Shown here: positions 1-11,634 of the stretch, piece by piece | How the letters are laid out: each line of letters opens with the position of its first letter | How positions within the stretch are numbered: the first letter of the stretch is position 1 | NCBI GenBank assembly: GCA_049999805.1 | Contig: JBNGIO010006345.1 | Span: 190,460-254,459, forward strand | Reading direction: 5' to 3' | DNA: 64,000 nucleotides | From: Folioceros fuciformis | Lineage: Eukaryota; Anthocerotophyta; Anthocerotopsida; Anthocerotales | The notes under the pieces: generated by a model | Databases searched by the model: none | Told to the model about the DNA's origin: nothing | The model's input: only the letters and a program-made list of their open reading frames with translations | Made by a program: the position numbers and the translations under genes

Positions 1-3000
1 TCGCTTTTTTGGCACTAGTTGCATCAACTTGCGCCTTCCAGCCACCAAATGCTTCGTCCAGCTGTGTGCCACTAAATAAATACAGACCAGCTATATCCCG
101 CTCCGTTACTTTGGCCTTGGACGACCTGCTTTCATCCGATGCGTTTAATGCCTTGTCATCCAGATGCGCGCGTCTACCCATGTTATGCCCAGGGATCCGT
201 CGTTGCTTCCCTTTACTATGCACCTCAGGTGCGCCCTTGACTTCAGGGGTATTTCCGGTGGTTGAAAATGGCGGTCTTCTAGCCTGCAGATTTGCTTTGG
301 AGATCACATCTTGTGACTTCTCGAAATGATCTGAGATGCGCTGAGTGCCATTGGATGGTACCACTTCATTCATCTCCCTTACAACACCTGCACTCTTTTC
401 AGACTCCGCCTCTACTGCCAACATCCACACTCGTGTCTCGAGCTCACCTAAAAAGTCAGATGGAAAATTACCTTGTGGATCACTGAGCCACTGATACGCA
501 AAGAGTACAAGCTGATGCAGTTCAGATGAGGGAATCTTTGAGTCTAAATCATTCGCGTGCTTGAGGAAGAACAAGCCAGCCCGTTGAGGAGGAAAGCAAT
601 ATTTTGTAAACAATGCATGACAGTGACCCCATAAAGCAGCTCGTTCCTCAGGAAAGTCCCACAGCAATTCCTTCCAGTCTGTAACCATGGCTTCAGCTTG
701 AGTGTCAGTTACATGATGAAGAGCTGCTCCCGTGCTGGGCTGACCATCTTTGAGATCCAGCTGACGGGCCCAGCTGCGAGCATCCTCCCACCGCCCTTCT
801 TTTGCCAAAGCCATGAGAAGTTCATCGTCTTCCAAACTGGTTCCACCTGCCAACGACTGATTCCTGTCCTGCAGGGCTGGCTCTGCCAGTTGCATCTTCC
901 AATACAAACGCCTAAACCGAATAGCAGCTGGACCTCCATCTCCAAAGTCTACTGTTGATAAAGGCTGAAGTAAGCGATGACGTTCATACGGGGAAGGACA
1001 TGCATCAAGCATTGCATCTGCAGCAGATATTGCAGCTCCTGTTATCCAGGTGGAAGACGACCTGGACTTCTGCAGCTCTTCTTTGAGACGTGTTGAGAAT
1101 GAAGACAGATGGGCAGAAGCTTCTGCTAGTCGCATCTGAGAGAAAGCCTGCAGAAATCTGATGAAAGGCAGGAGAGATGAGCTTGGCGAGAATAGCTCAA
1201 AGCCCTTCAAGAGAGGGAAGAACTCCTGCCGTTCACAGAACGATGCCACCTTTTTTGCAAGAGATTCGTGATCTACCAGTAACTCGTTCATGGGCAGTTT
1301 ATCTACAGCTGCTGAGTACTGGATGTCCTGCCCTATGTCCCCACCACGCTCGGTAGACTCCTGCGTTTCAGGTGTTGCATATGCTGAAATAGTTTTCTGT
1401 CGTTTCATTGCTCTCTTCATCCAATCTGAAAGACACTCATCCTTCTCACCAGCATGTGCTTCACAAGAAGCAGGCACATCAGGGAGGCCAGATTCTTCCA
1501 CCGGGGCAATCACACCTAGCCATACATCAAAACACAAAAGGGGATCCACATCATCATAACAGGAGGCAACCACAGGCAAAAGAGGCCATTTCAAAACTCT
1601 AGCCTTCTGCAGAAGAGCAAGAGATGGCTTTCCAGACTTTTCACAAGCTGCTACCAGTGTGAACAACTCTTCCTGGGACCCAGTCTCTTCTGTAATGAAA
1701 GAGTCTGCAGCTGATGGCAAAGTTGATGGCAAGCTTTTCAGTACAATCAAGATATGACTTCTCAGCCTTGTGTCGTTAAAGTCAGCTGCCACTATAGGAA
1801 TAAGCTTCTCAAGAGGACAAGCTTGAATTTGAGCTTCAGACAGAAAGTCAACCCAATCATTATCTCGTGCAAGAGCCCTGAGATACGCATAGCTTAAGGG
1901 GATCTGATGAGCATGACAAAATGCTGTAACGGTAGCCCACTGTTCACTGAACGAACGTCCAGAGCCTGCTGTACGCTCATCTTCTTGCTGAGGGTAGCTG
2001 ACCTTTGACCGGCTGTAATCATGAAGGATGGCCTTCTCAAGCAACTCTGATATGGCAATGCTGGCTTTTCTGTAGCGATGAGTACCTGCTTTTCCAACCA
2101 GGAGTTGCAGATTGTCTGTGTTCATAACTTCTGATACATAGTCCTCTACCAGTGTCAGCATATGAGACACAGCAGAGGTGAAGCCAGCCTCCAAGAGCTC
2201 CTGGCTGAGTTGCTCAGTGTTGTATGCCTTCTCAAGGAACTCAGATATCCTTCTCAGTGATAAAACAACAATGCGAACCATACTTGCCGGGACACCACAT
2301 AGCTCAAGAAAACAAATACAAGCTGTAACAACTCTTACATTAGCATATTCACGAACTGCCAGCACTACAGCCAACGAAACGACTTTCCGTTCACTGATTG
2401 TAAGGGCTGAAAGGACAGCTGAAGGGTCTAGCTTCTGGTAGTGATCATTCTTCAGCCGTGAGTCCAGGAGATACTGAAAAGCTGCGACACCTCTCCCTCT
2501 TCGTAGAAAAAACACCACCTTGGGTTCAGAATCCTCAGGGTGTCCTACATTCAACTCCCTTTCAATCGACGCCTGGATTAAAGCCTCCCATTTCTCAGGC
2601 CCTTCCTCTAGCTCCTGCAGACTATCTACAGAGTCCTCAAGCTTCAGAAGCCCTTCACCATCAGGCTCTGTTGAGAGCTGGACTAGACGCCTGACACTCT
2701 TCGGTGTCCACTGAGGCATCATTCCCAATATAGACAGATCATTTCTTGCACATGAGAAAAGACCTTTCCGCCATGACAGATACTCTGCCAAATTTGTAGC
2801 ACGCTCTCCAGCGTCTAAGGATAGATCTGCCACAGGGGAATCACTTGAACAGGCAACCAAATGCTTCCATAAAGTCGGAAACTCTGTTACCCTCTTTCTT
2901 GACGGACTGGGCGACAAACTAAACGAATTTGTTGACAGGCCACTCCACATATAAGTTTTCAAAGGCACAGGTGTATACACAAGATTTGCGTACGCCAGCT

Positions 3001-6000
3001 TTTCCCCTGCAACTTCGCATAAGTGATCAAAGCTGCGGAAGGTGTGTTCAACATCCTCAACTCGCGTGCACTTGAAATCACTGGAACCTGAGGCAACCAT
3101 AAACTTTGCATTCTCCACAGAAGCATCATACTCACATCCTTCCATGTAGGATAGGAGAAGCCATGACGCCCAATGACAACCATCCGCAATTGCAAGCATT
3201 CTGCTTGCAAACTCCTTATCGCTATTTAACGCAGCCTGATCAACGTGAAGCGACAGAGTATGTGGCAAAGAGTTCTCAACGCAGTGAAGGACCATCAATT
3301 GCTGCACGGCTTTGACAGTGCTCTCATTCAAATCAACCTCTTTGAGAGGCCTCGGAGAACTGGAGGTAGACGAAGACTCATCAGCAGTCCCTGTTTCACC
3401 ACAATGAGAGAATAATCTATCACCCCGTGCTAGTAAAGCAACCACCTCCGTAGTACCTTTCCATCTTGTTTGAAAAAAAATTCCTTTCCTCAACAGCTTG
3501 TCCTCCAGCATCTGCCTCATCCAGATTGTAAGCAGCCAATCTGAACTGATAGACAAGATCTGTACGTCAGGTATGACAACTTCCACCGACTCAAAATTTA
3601 AGTTTGAACTCACGTACAGCTGACCCAGGTGGAGCGCAGCTGAGGGAATCTCATCAAGAAGGGAGGAAACCTCAGACCAATTGTGACGAGCAATATGGTA
3701 GTCCACCTTAGTTTCCCATGGGGTAGAATACCCTATGATGCCAGGCTGGTCTAGGAGAACCCGATCAAACGTCACCTTGTCCCAGGGGTAAAGCCAGATA
3801 GCTGCAGCAGAAAAATAACCGGCAAAAGGATTATCCTGAATCACAGATGCACCCGGGGAATCTTGTGCATTGCCAGAAACATTCCATGAGCCAATAACAA
3901 CTCCATCAACTTCCCCACACTCGATGACTTCACCATCGACAGACAGTTGTGGTCTGTCTATATCATTTGATTCAACAACTTTCCCTATACTTGCAAGATA
4001 CTTTCGTCGTGTGTTGTAAGCACTCCAAAAGCTACTCCCAGGATACACACCCTCTAGGTGGTGAACTTTATCCAGTAACTCTCTCTCATCTGCTCCAAGC
4101 CAGCCATGTTTTTGCAGTTCAGCACTAGCTATTCTGCGGAGATCACGCCTAGTGGTCCCCAGCGCCAGCTCATGAAGAGAAACCTCAACATCCTCCCCAA
4201 GAGCAGAGAGTGCTGCGATTGCTGATTCAGTCTTCCCTTCACACATCCACTGATAGACAATGCCTCGCCCAATTTCCTGCAACTCTTGAAAAAGGTCCTC
4301 TGTTTCTGGCTGGACATCTTCCTTTGCGTATAGCGCCTGCAGCTGGACAAGAGCCAGGGGCACCCGCCCAGATTGCAGTGCATCCTTTACCACCCCTGCA
4401 GCATCTAGCTTATCGCGCTCCCATCTTGAGACCATGTCGCCAGAATTTTCCACAGCAACAATACGCAAGTCCTCTCTGATGCCATCTGGAAGCAAAGGAA
4501 CCTCATCCCCACACTGCCCCATACCTGAATCTAACTCCAGGATCCCACTGGTGGACGCATGACCACCTAGCTGCTGATGCACAGCACTCGAGAGGGCCGG
4601 CACACTTAACCCAACACCATCAGAGCTTATTCCACCTGTAGGCGAATGACTCAAAATTTCTAGCTTTCTTTCCCCACCAACCACAGTCGTCGCCTTGCTC
4701 ACTGGCACCTCATCTGTAACCACCACCGCACCTTTGCTATGACCTTGATCAGAATCTGTGACTCGGCTATCCACTCTGTCTTGCAGACCCCTGATGAGTT
4801 CCAGAAAGCCTGCCAGTTCAGAAAGCTCACTTGAAACCAGCTGGTCTTCAGGTAGTGCAATTTTGACAGAATTTTGCTTCCGGTTGCGCTGATGTAGCCC
4901 CAACCAGCCTTGCTGTTGAATCAAGCTTGTAGCAAAGGAAGCTGCCATTGCAAGAAACCTAGATGAACGAGCCAGTTCCTTGTCACCTTGCAACCCATTG
5001 ATCATGAGCTCAACAGCCGCAAAGAGCGTGTGCAGCACGCCAGGCTTTGACACACTGTCGTGCATCAAGGTTTCCAGTGCCTGCTCTACCTCATCGATTT
5101 GGATGAAGCTCAACCCAAGCTCCAGCCGTCTCAATCTCAAAAGTGACAAGTTCCACCCGTTCTGCACACAAAGTTGCTCAGTTTCAGTCAGCTTATCATA
5201 AATGAGTGCTCTGTCCAAAACTTCCGCTTGCCATTTTTGCAAAGCTCCAGGGATGTTCTCCTGCTTTACGCACGTGTCATGATCCAACAGGTCCTCAAAC
5301 TTGGCACCAGTAGGCCACCATTGCCCAGTGACATGTGGTCTTGTAAGTATAGATTCACCTGAACGCAATGCCAGTGAAGGAAGCACAACATGGAGACCAA
5401 TGGGAGTCACGAAGTATAGGGACCCGCAGAAGGAGAAAGGTAACACTGTACTACTGCATCTCTTCTTCTTCTTCCCTCTACAATGCAGCATAGCAGAAGC
5501 TGATGGGTGTGCAAGGTTAATATCATCCATGACGCCATTGGAGAGATCCAGCTCAATGCAGACTATCTCCATGCACCCCGTAGAAGATAACGCGACCACA
5601 ACATCATAAGGAGTAAGCACCATCTCCTTGAGATCCTGTATACTTCTATAAGAGCACAACACCACCTCTCGTCGTCTTCTCCTTACTTCCCTTGCTGATA
5701 TGTCATTGAGATAATCTCCGCGCTTACTGCTTTCGTTTTGCAGGCTGACAGCATCTATTGCGGCATTCTTAGCATTATCTGGGTCATGAAGCCACTGATG
5801 GTACTTTGTAGTTGTGCAACGCCCGATGTCAATGCCTGCTACACCCCACGTCGCCATGGTATGTGTACCACAGGGTATGTCAGAGACAGCCAGTCTTTGA
5901 CTCGCCCCTGGTAAGACAACGGATAAACCCTCGTCCAGGGAGACAATGAACACAACGCCCAAAACGTCACCAGCAGCCAGCATCCTACTGTCAGGAGTTA

Positions 6001-7249
6001 ATGCGAGGCGAGTGAAGTGGTGTACAGCATTGGACTCATGCCGTTCCGTGAATGGATCAAGATCCTGGTGGCGTCGATTTTGTCCTACTCGAGTTCTTGA
6101 CAGTCCTTCTGCTCCCTCCATCCACGAATGCCGTTTGGAGAAACCACTCCAAACAAGCTCCTTCGCCTCATGGTTCCTTGCAATCCCACTCGGATTGCTC
6201 GATCCACCTTGGATCTGCGGTGGTACACTTTGTTTAGTAACATCAATAGAAGACAAAAACTTTCCACTGCCTGCAGTCCAGAGAAAAATCTGTCCCTCCT
6301 GTGTCAAACCTGCCAAGATGTCACGAGACAGAGTAAAATCTACCCACGGACTTGCAGGGTCCATGGTTCGCCACTCGGGTCTCCTCTCACAACAGGAAAG
6401 CTTCAATCCACCCGGCTCCACAGCAGCAAGAACCACAAAGGGGTCATTCCCGGCAAACACTCTTGATGCATGTATTTTCTCTGCAACCTGTTTGCCAAAG
6501 ACAAGTGCCACAACCCTGTGCCCAGGACTGGACAGAATATCCAAAATGCCGTATTCCTCACTCCCAATGTGCTCTTCCACGTGACGAGGACTTGGCACAA
6601 TAGGCTCTTCAGCCACCTGATACTTCAGCCCGAGAGTGATGAGACGGCAAAAACTGTGTGACGGACGAGATATCGTCGTAGTGGCAATTCCTCCCGAGGA
6701 AGTCCTCGTAAACCGCAAACCAAGTCCCTCAGCCAAATCTTCCAGCTCCGCCTCATCGCAAGCAGCATGAAAGCCTTCCCCCTCTCGGAAACTGGCTTTA
6801 CTGAGCCCACCCTCACCGGCAAGGGGCACACTGCCTTGCTCGTCATACGCCGAGCTCGAATCCTCCCCTGGCAATTCCTCGGCGTGTCCAACCTGTACAT
6901 CTGCACGAAGCTGCGCACCTTCTGCAGCCTGGGAACGGCAACCATCCCATCCCACGATACGCAGGCCATCATCCCCCGCCGCGAAGAGAAACTGCTCAGA
7001 TCGCGAATCCCCTTCGCATTGCGCCCATGCCAGACACTTGACATTTCGTAGCACAGGAAGGTGTGCATTCGGAATCAAGCCCTCGGATCCGGTCCTTAGG
7101 GGGAGAACAACCACATTCCCCTCGCGGGACAGCAGCAAAAGCGTGTCTTGAGATGGAGAGAGAGCAGCAGCACAAAAGTCCGCGAGATAAGACAGTCGCT
7201 CAGACCAAGCCTGCAACAAAAGGGAGGGGACCTCGTCATCCTCATCCAT
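1..7249 (-). CDS. Spatacsin (SPG11) homologue, 3' end outside window
   Basis: One reading frame stays open from the ATG at 7249 to the left edge, about 2,416 codons with no stop or intron that I found. It matches the plant spatacsin family (Arabidopsis At4g39420 type). Recognisable blocks are KARVLKWPLLPVVASCYDDV (near 1.6 kb), HESLAKKVASFCERQEFFPL (near 1.25 kb), ELLMALAKEGRWEDARSWAR (near 0.8 kb) and DWKELLWDFPEERAALWGHC (near 0.67 kb). The N-terminal third looks like a beta-propeller; the rest is helical, solenoid-like sequence. The C-terminal Spatacsin_C domain lies beyond the window. In animals spatacsin acts with spastizin and AP-5 in lysosome reformation; the plant role is not established. 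The gene is divergent from the small membrane-protein gene, with about 430 bp between the starts. The start was chosen as the first ATG of the frame, although the frame is also open upstream. Confidence 0.88.
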   Translation of the reverse strand, partial: MDEDDEVPSLLLQAWSERLSYLADFCAAALSPSQDTLLLLSREGNVVVLPLRTGSEGLIPNAHLPVLRNVKCLAWAQCEGDSRSEQFLFAAGDDGLRIVGWDGCRSQAAEGAQLRADVQVGHAEELPGEDSSSAYDEQGSVPLAGEGGLSKASFREGEGFHAACDEAELEDLAEGLGLRFTRTSSGGIATTTISRPSHSFCRLITLGLKYQVAEEPIVPSPRHVEEHIGSEEYGILDILSSPGHRVVALVFGKQVAEKIHASRVFAGNDPFVVLAAVEPGGLKLSCCERRPEWRTMDPASPWVDFTLSRDILAGLTQEGQIFLWTAGSGKFLSSIDVTKQSVPPQIQGGSSNPSGIARNHEAKELVWSGFSKRHSWMEGAEGLSRTRVGQNRRHQDLDPFTERHESNAVHHFTRLALTPDSRMLAAGDVLGVVFIVSLDEGLSVVLPGASQRLAVSDIPCGTHTMATWGVAGIDIGRCTTTKYHQWLHDPDNAKNAAIDAVSLQNESSKRGDYLNDISAREVRRRRREVVLCSYRSIQDLKEMVLTPYDVVVALSSTGCMEIVCIELDLSNGVMDDINLAHPSASAMLHCRGKKKKRCSSTVLPFSFCGSLYFVTPIGLHVVLPSLALRSGESILTRPHVTGQWWPTGAKFEDLLDHDTCVKQENIPGALQKWQAEVLDRALIYDKLTETEQLCVQNGWNLSLLRLRRLELGLSFIQIDEVEQALETLMHDSVSKPGVLHTLFAAVELMINGLQGDKELARSSRFLAMAASFATSLIQQQGWLGLHQRNRKQNSVKIALPEDQLVSSELSELAGFLELIRGLQDRVDSRVTDSDQGHSKGAVVVTDEVPVSKATTVVGGERKLEILSHSPTGGISSDGVGLSVPALSSAVHQQLGGHASTSGILELDSGMGQCGDEVPLLPDGIREDLRIVAVENSGDMVSRWERDKLDAAGVVKDALQSGRVPLALVQLQALYAKEDVQPETEDLFQELQEIGRGIVYQWMCEGKTESAIAALSALGEDVEVSLHELALGTTRRDLRRIASAELQKHGWLGADERELLDKVHHLEGVYPGSSFWSAYNTRRKYLASIGKVVESNDIDRPQLSVDGEVIECGEVDGVVIGSWNVSGNAQDSPGASVIQDNPFAGYFSAAAIWLYPWDKVTFDRVLLDQPGIIGYSTPWETKVDYHIARHNWSEVSSLLDEIPSAALHLGQLYVSSNLNFESVEVVIPDVQILSISSDWLLTIWMRQMLEDKLLRKGIFFQTRWKGTTEVVALLARGDRLFSHCGETGTADESSSTSSSPRPLKEVDLNESTVKAVQQLMVLHCVENSLPHTLSLHVDQAALNSDKEFASRMLAIADGCHWASWLLLSYMEGCEYDASVENAKFMVASGSSDFKCTRVEDVEHTFRSFDHLCEVAGEKLAYANLVYTPVPLKTYMWSGLSTNSFSLSPSPSRKRVTEFPTLWKHLVACSSDSPVADLSLDAGERATNLAEYLSWRKGLFSCARNDLSILGMMPQWTPKSVRRLVQLSTEPDGEGLLKLEDSVDSLQELEEGPEKWEALIQASIERELNVGHPEDSEPKVVFFLRRGRGVAAFQYLLDSRLKNDHYQKLDPSAVLSALTISERKVVSLAVVLAVREYANVRVVTACICFLELCGVPASMVRIVVLSLRRISEFLEKAYNTEQLSQELLEAGFTSAVSHMLTLVEDYVSEVMNTDNLQLLVGKAGTHRYRKASIAISELLEKAILHDYSRSKVSYPQQEDERTAGSGRSFSEQWATVTAFCHAHQIPLSYAYLRALARDNDWVDFLSEAQIQACPLEKLIPIVAADFNDTRLRSHILIVLKSLPSTLPSAADSFITEETGSQEELFTLVAACEKSGKPSLALLQKARVLKWPLLPVVASCYDDVDPLLCFDVWLGVIAPVEESGLPDVPASCEAHAGEKDECLSDWMKRAMKRQKTISAYATPETQESTERGGDIGQDIQYSAAVDKLPMNELLVDHESLAKKVASFCERQEFFPLLKGFELFSPSSSLLPFIRFLQAFSQMRLAEASAHLSSFSTRLKEELQKSRSSSTWITGAAISAADAMLDACPSPYERHRLLQPLSTVDFGDGGPAAIRFRRLYWKMQLAEPALQDRNQSLAGGTSLEDDELLMALAKEGRWEDARSWARQLDLKDGQPSTGAALHHVTDTQAEAMVTDWKELLWDFPEERAALWGHCHALFTKYCFPPQRAGLFFLKHANDLDSKIPSSELHQLVLFAYQWLSDPQGNFPSDFLGELETRVWMLAVEAESEKSAGVVREMNEVVPSNGTQRISDHFEKSQDVISKANLQARRPPFSTTGNTPEVKGAPEVHSKGKQRRIPGHNMGRRAHLDDKALNASDESRSSKAKVTERDIAGLYLFSGTQLDEAFGGWKAQVDATSAKKA

Positions 7250-7676
7250 GGAGGTCGTCAGTGCGTACGCACCGGTTGGCACAGACGATGAGCCGGAAAG
7301 ACGAGGACTACGAGTTGGCTGTAGGCGAGCGAGGGAAGCCCCCTCCGCAGACGGGGCATACGGAAGTAAACGTGTCACGTGGTTGTGCGTCCAGCCACTT
7401 GGCTACCAATGCCGTCTCATCGGCTCATCATCTCCGCACTGTGCTGCAAAGTTACATGCTTTAGCGGTGCAATAACACGATATCGTCCTTCCTTCACAAG
7501 AACCCGTGATCTTCACACCACATTCTTCCTCCTTCAGCGGCACCAGATAAAAATGCTGCAGTACAAGTCGGTCAGTGCTGATACATTCGTGGTGCGATCT
7601 CCATAGGCCGACTGATGCCTTCAAGAGATCTCTTCTGGCCTCAACAGGGGCCGCATCTGCGGCAAGTGCTGGCGCG
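7250..7676. promoter_or_regulatory. Divergent intergenic region (spatacsin / small membrane protein)
   Basis: This 427-bp spacer separates two start codons pointing away from each other, so it should hold both promoters. I see no clear TATA box or other named element. Confidence 0.4.
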
Positions 7677-8438
7677 ATGGCAGCAATACAGGAGGCGGAG
7701 GATGCGGCTCAGCGCCGCATAAACGCGGATACGACCATGATGCCAGCGAAGGAAGTAGAACGGCTTGGGCTCTGGCGTCGGAAACACAAGCCTGGCGTCA
7801 CTCTGCACCAGATGACCACGGCTACTCACAGGCAAGATCATTGCTTGCCGATTGCCTGACTGGCACATGTTCTTAACTGTGCTACTGCTTTTGCTGCTGC
7901 AATCATGCAGACTGTTTGTATTACTGAGCTTAATGGATTGCAAGGCACCTCCTCCTCCGATTGGATTTGTGTAGCAAAACAATTCGTGATGCTCTGCTGT
8001 GTGTGTTGAAAGCTTCACGATGTAGGGGGGAGTGGTGTGTGTTTGATCTTGTCCTGCTGCGTTAAAAAATTGTGAGGCAGTGAAGTCTTGACGATGCTGC
8101 ACAATCAACGAACAAGGCTTGAGCCAGCTTCCTTTGGATTTAGGTGACTCATGTATGATCCTGTGGCCTGTGATGCGCGCTGCTTTGCAGCTTTGTTGTG
8201 TTAGCTCTGCATGAGGAGGAAGTGTGGTGTGCTATCTGTGCGCGATAAATAATCTCACGCCTCTGATGCGTTGCTGCTATACCCCTACTCTTGGTTGGTG
8301 TAAGGCAGAGAATTGAAGGTGCTCTACCCGCTTCTGGCTATGGTGGTCCTAGCCTTCGGGCTCGCAGGTATGACGGCGTATGGGGAGCTGGTGGTGGATC
8401 CTACGGTGCAGGTGGACAAGCGCAGAACAATCAATTAA
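7677..8438 (+). CDS. Small single-pass membrane protein, two exons, GC-AG intron
   Basis: Exon 1 is 7677-7831 and exon 2 is 8309-8438. They are joined across a GC-AG intron (donor CACAG/GCAAG, acceptor AAGGCAG), and the phase fits exactly. The product is 94 residues: a charged N-terminal half (about residues 1-52), one hydrophobic segment of about 20 residues (near 56-76, LYPLLAMVVLAFGLAGMTAY) and a short basic tail ending DKRRTIN. I do not recognise the family. The size and layout resemble small organelle-membrane subunits, but that is inference. The start is the first true ATG in the frame; the frame is open further upstream without an ATG. Without the splice, neither half makes a sensible protein. 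Confidence 0.5.
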
Positions 8439-8958
8439 CAGGTGAAATTGAAATGGCGCAGGAAGTGGTGGCCATGTCGCACGCCAAAGCCGACAGCCCC
8501 CTTCAACGTTTGGCCAAGCCAAACCCCTTGGCCCACAGTCAGCAGGAGCCACTGGTGCTCCCCGGCGAGGACAAGGCTGCTCTTGGGCAGCCCGGCAGCA
8601 CACATAAGTATGGCCAGCCAATTGGTGGTGGCTTTTGAAAGAACTGCCATGATCTTACCATGTAGTCATGCACATGGGCAGCTCACAGGGGAGTCTCTTT
8701 CCCGCATGTTTAACTGCGCCGCGCAACCGGCCATGGTGGGAATGCCCTTTCGCTTGCAACGTGAGATAGAGAAGCCTATCAACCTGGTGGGGTGGTTGAT
8801 GGGAGGCTTCACGAGCGTGTACAGTAGCCAAAGATGCATTGAGAGCGAGGCAAATCCTAAACCAGATTCCTAAACCACCCAGTTTAGGATAAAGTCATCA
8901 CCAGGAGGCATGCATTGGTAATGTGCGAGATAATTGAGTTTATATAGTTTTATTGAGT
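8439..8958. other. Convergent intergenic region
   Basis: This holds the 3' flanks of the small membrane-protein gene and STE24. A 65-codon open stretch follows 8442, in another frame than the upstream exon, but it has no recognisable motif. It is most likely untranslated. Confidence 0.4.
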
Positions 8959-11634
8959 TTATTGAGTTTTCCTTTTGATCCTTTCCAAGGCTTCCAACCT
9001 TTCTACAAGAGGTGGATGGGAATAATGATACGCTGAGTACCAAGGATCGGTGTTCATGGCAGACAAATTCTCCTCCTGCGAGACAAACACAGATAATAAA
9101 TAACCGGATGCGTTCACGTGCATCACTAGCGAAGAGGAGTGGGAACGGGTTGGAAACTGTGCACAAGTACCTGCAGCTTGATGAGGCCTCCACACAGAGG
9201 GGTGGCATATCCGAGACTCGATGCGAATGCATCCGCCTAAGACAGACGATTCATCCGTCAGATATGCACGAGAAACACTGGTGCCCACGTAAAAGAACTG
9301 CCGCACGGTTGGTACCTGGAACTCAAACGCTCGGCTCACAAGATTAAGCGCAAAGCTCACTAGATGGTGAATGGGCATGATGGTATGCTGAAAACATTCA
9401 GAGAAACATGAATCGGAGACTCGTGGTGCCCCCGGCGGCTGGTTGGACAGAGAGAGATGTGCCAAGGATATATCAAGGAACCAGGACAATACAATAATAA
9501 TACTCAAGACCGATTCACCTGAAAAAGTATCAATCCAATCAAGACTGGCTGTGACGTGAACCCAAAACTTCGAAATAAGTCTGTTGAGCTCCGTACCAAT
9601 GTATAGCCACCAAACTGGAGCAGTGTTAACACCTGCCAGAAGGAGTGATGGTGAGAGAAAGGAGCATTTGAGGCCCTCGATTGGGTTCAAGCAGGCCAGG
9701 GTATCAGATTGATTATGATTACTTATACCTGCATTGCAAGAAAGGAGTACATCGTATGATTCAGTTTCCAATGACCCAACTCGTGTGCAATCACTGCCAC
9801 CACCTCTTCCTCATTTTTACACTGCACAGAGGAACCAGCGACCTCAGCATAGACCAGGCACAACAAGGTAGAAGACACCAACAATTAAGCCTGGGCTACT
9901 CTTTTGCTACGTGCACAGGGACTCAGCTTTACTTTGACTAGTACCACCTGTGAAATAAGGGTATCATAGAGAACAATTCGTTTGCTGTTGAAGAATCCAT
10001 ACATATACGCCTGCAGGCATTTGAGACATCAAGAGCACTGGATGGGTCACGCAGGGGACAAACACGCGCAAAGAAATGACAGAATTTCAGGTTAAGAACC
10101 AGTCTACTCACATTGCTATGGCTGGATCTTGTTGACCCATCTATGACAAAGAGTTTCTTCAGAGGAAATTTCAGGGACGCTGCTAGCTTTTCAATCTTTG
10201 TGCGCAAATCTCCGGTTGGTAGCTGTGAAAGAGCAAAAGTCAACATACTGCACTACTTCACATAGGCAAAAGCTCACGAAGACAGAGACAGGCTTACTCA
10301 CAGGAGTGAATTTGTTGAACAGAGGAGCAATAAGGACAGGATAAATTGTCATCAGAACCAATGATAGGACCAACATAAAACCCCAGAGATAGATTGCCAG
10401 GAACGGTCCGCCAACCTGCAAGAAGGGACATAAAATCATCCACCACTCCCATTTGAATGTCAAGACATGGTTCCATACAAGTGATCCTTTCATTGCGTTG
10501 AGGAATATACCTGGACAAGGCTGATAATTGCTGCCACAATAGGGGGGCCAAATAGAACCATCAAACCCAACCCCACAAGCATATCTTTAATGAACAACCA
10601 GATTGTTTGCTGTCACACGTCAACCGGCAGAGAATAAGCTCCTGCACTCTGGCACTATATCGTCCTTCCAGTTATCATATTCAATGAATCACATGGAAAC
10701 GCTGAGTAGAAGTCACCTTGTTAAAGCCATGTCTTGCCTCTATTACAAAGGTGGAGTAAAGAGAGAAGGGTAGCTCCACTATCTGCATGAAGGACCAACA
10801 TCAAGGGACCACAGCCAACACTCTGTAGAATAGAAATGACTGATGACACCTTGATTTGAAAGAAACGACAAAGCAGGAACTGTCAGAGCTGACGACCTGC
10901 GTCCAGACACTCGTGGCTGCAAGAAACACCAACGTGTGCACAATCTCATTTCTTGACGAAAAGCCCAGACTTTCAGTCAGAACCTCAGTGACCTGAAACA
11001 GAGCAAACACCGAGTGGCAAAGTGAGTAAGACACTCTCAGCCACAGAATTGCGTCAGGATGTCTTGCAGGCCAGGATTGAGGGATCACCGTCCACAACCA
11101 TGGAAGCACTCCCAACAGCAGGATGGCTGATTCTTCAACAATGTTAACAGCAGCGTGTACAAAATGGAAGCGGCTGCAGTGATCATCCAACACAATTTCA
11201 ATGTCACAGCAACGCAACTACACCCCCCCTCCCTAAAAAAAAAAACCTAATTCAAAGCTCCCGCTTCTGCGTGCACCATACCTCTTGTCCAAGCTGTAAG
11301 CTCTTGCCTTCTCAAACTTCTCCTGGCTCACAACACCCTTCAACGGGGCTGGCAGGGTGGGCAGCTTAAGTGCCTTGTGCTGCCGTAGATCCAAGTACGT
11401 CTCGAACACATACATGAAGATCATAAACCCTTCAATAATAATGTTACACCGTCAGTTCCCGACCATCCTACTCTCAGGAACGACGACAGCAGCAACAGGT
11501 ACCAATAGGACTCCAGGAATACATGAGGAATTGGATCAGGGACAGCGAAACGCGAGTCCGGATTGCGTACCTACAACAGCCTCCAGATACGGGAACACCC
11601 CCGTATCTGTCTTGTGCAGCACAAACACCACCAT
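8959..11634 (-). CDS. STE24: CAAX prenyl protease 1, STE24 family (14 exons, complete)
   Basis: This is a zinc metalloprotease of the ER membrane that trims the last three residues of prenylated CAAX proteins. Fourteen exons give 435 aa, close to the usual length of about 424. They are 11571-11634, 11282-11429, 11089-11173, 10897-10992, 10717-10782, 10511-10609, 10302-10415, 10112-10222, 9948-10010, 9729-9821, 9519-9632, 9316-9387, 9171-9236 and 8959-9075. All phases join correctly and every intron is GT-AG and 79-141 bp long. Family blocks are FETYLDLRQHKALKLPTLPA in exon 2, TIYPVLIAPLFNKFTP in exon 7, the zinc site HELGHWKLNH in exon 10 and the third-ligand region FEFQADAFA across exons 12-13. 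Several hydrophobic segments fit a multipass protein. The C-terminus ends basic (RIKRKTQ). Intact by every criterion visible here. Confidence 0.96.

Noticed and set aside
5400-5490. Possible intron in the spatacsin gene (pyrimidine-rich run and CAG)
   Set aside because: The frame reads through without a stop and stays in phase on both sides.
8442-8638. 65-codon frame just after the small membrane-protein stop
   Set aside because: It is in another frame than the exon, has no motif and cannot be joined by a good splice site.
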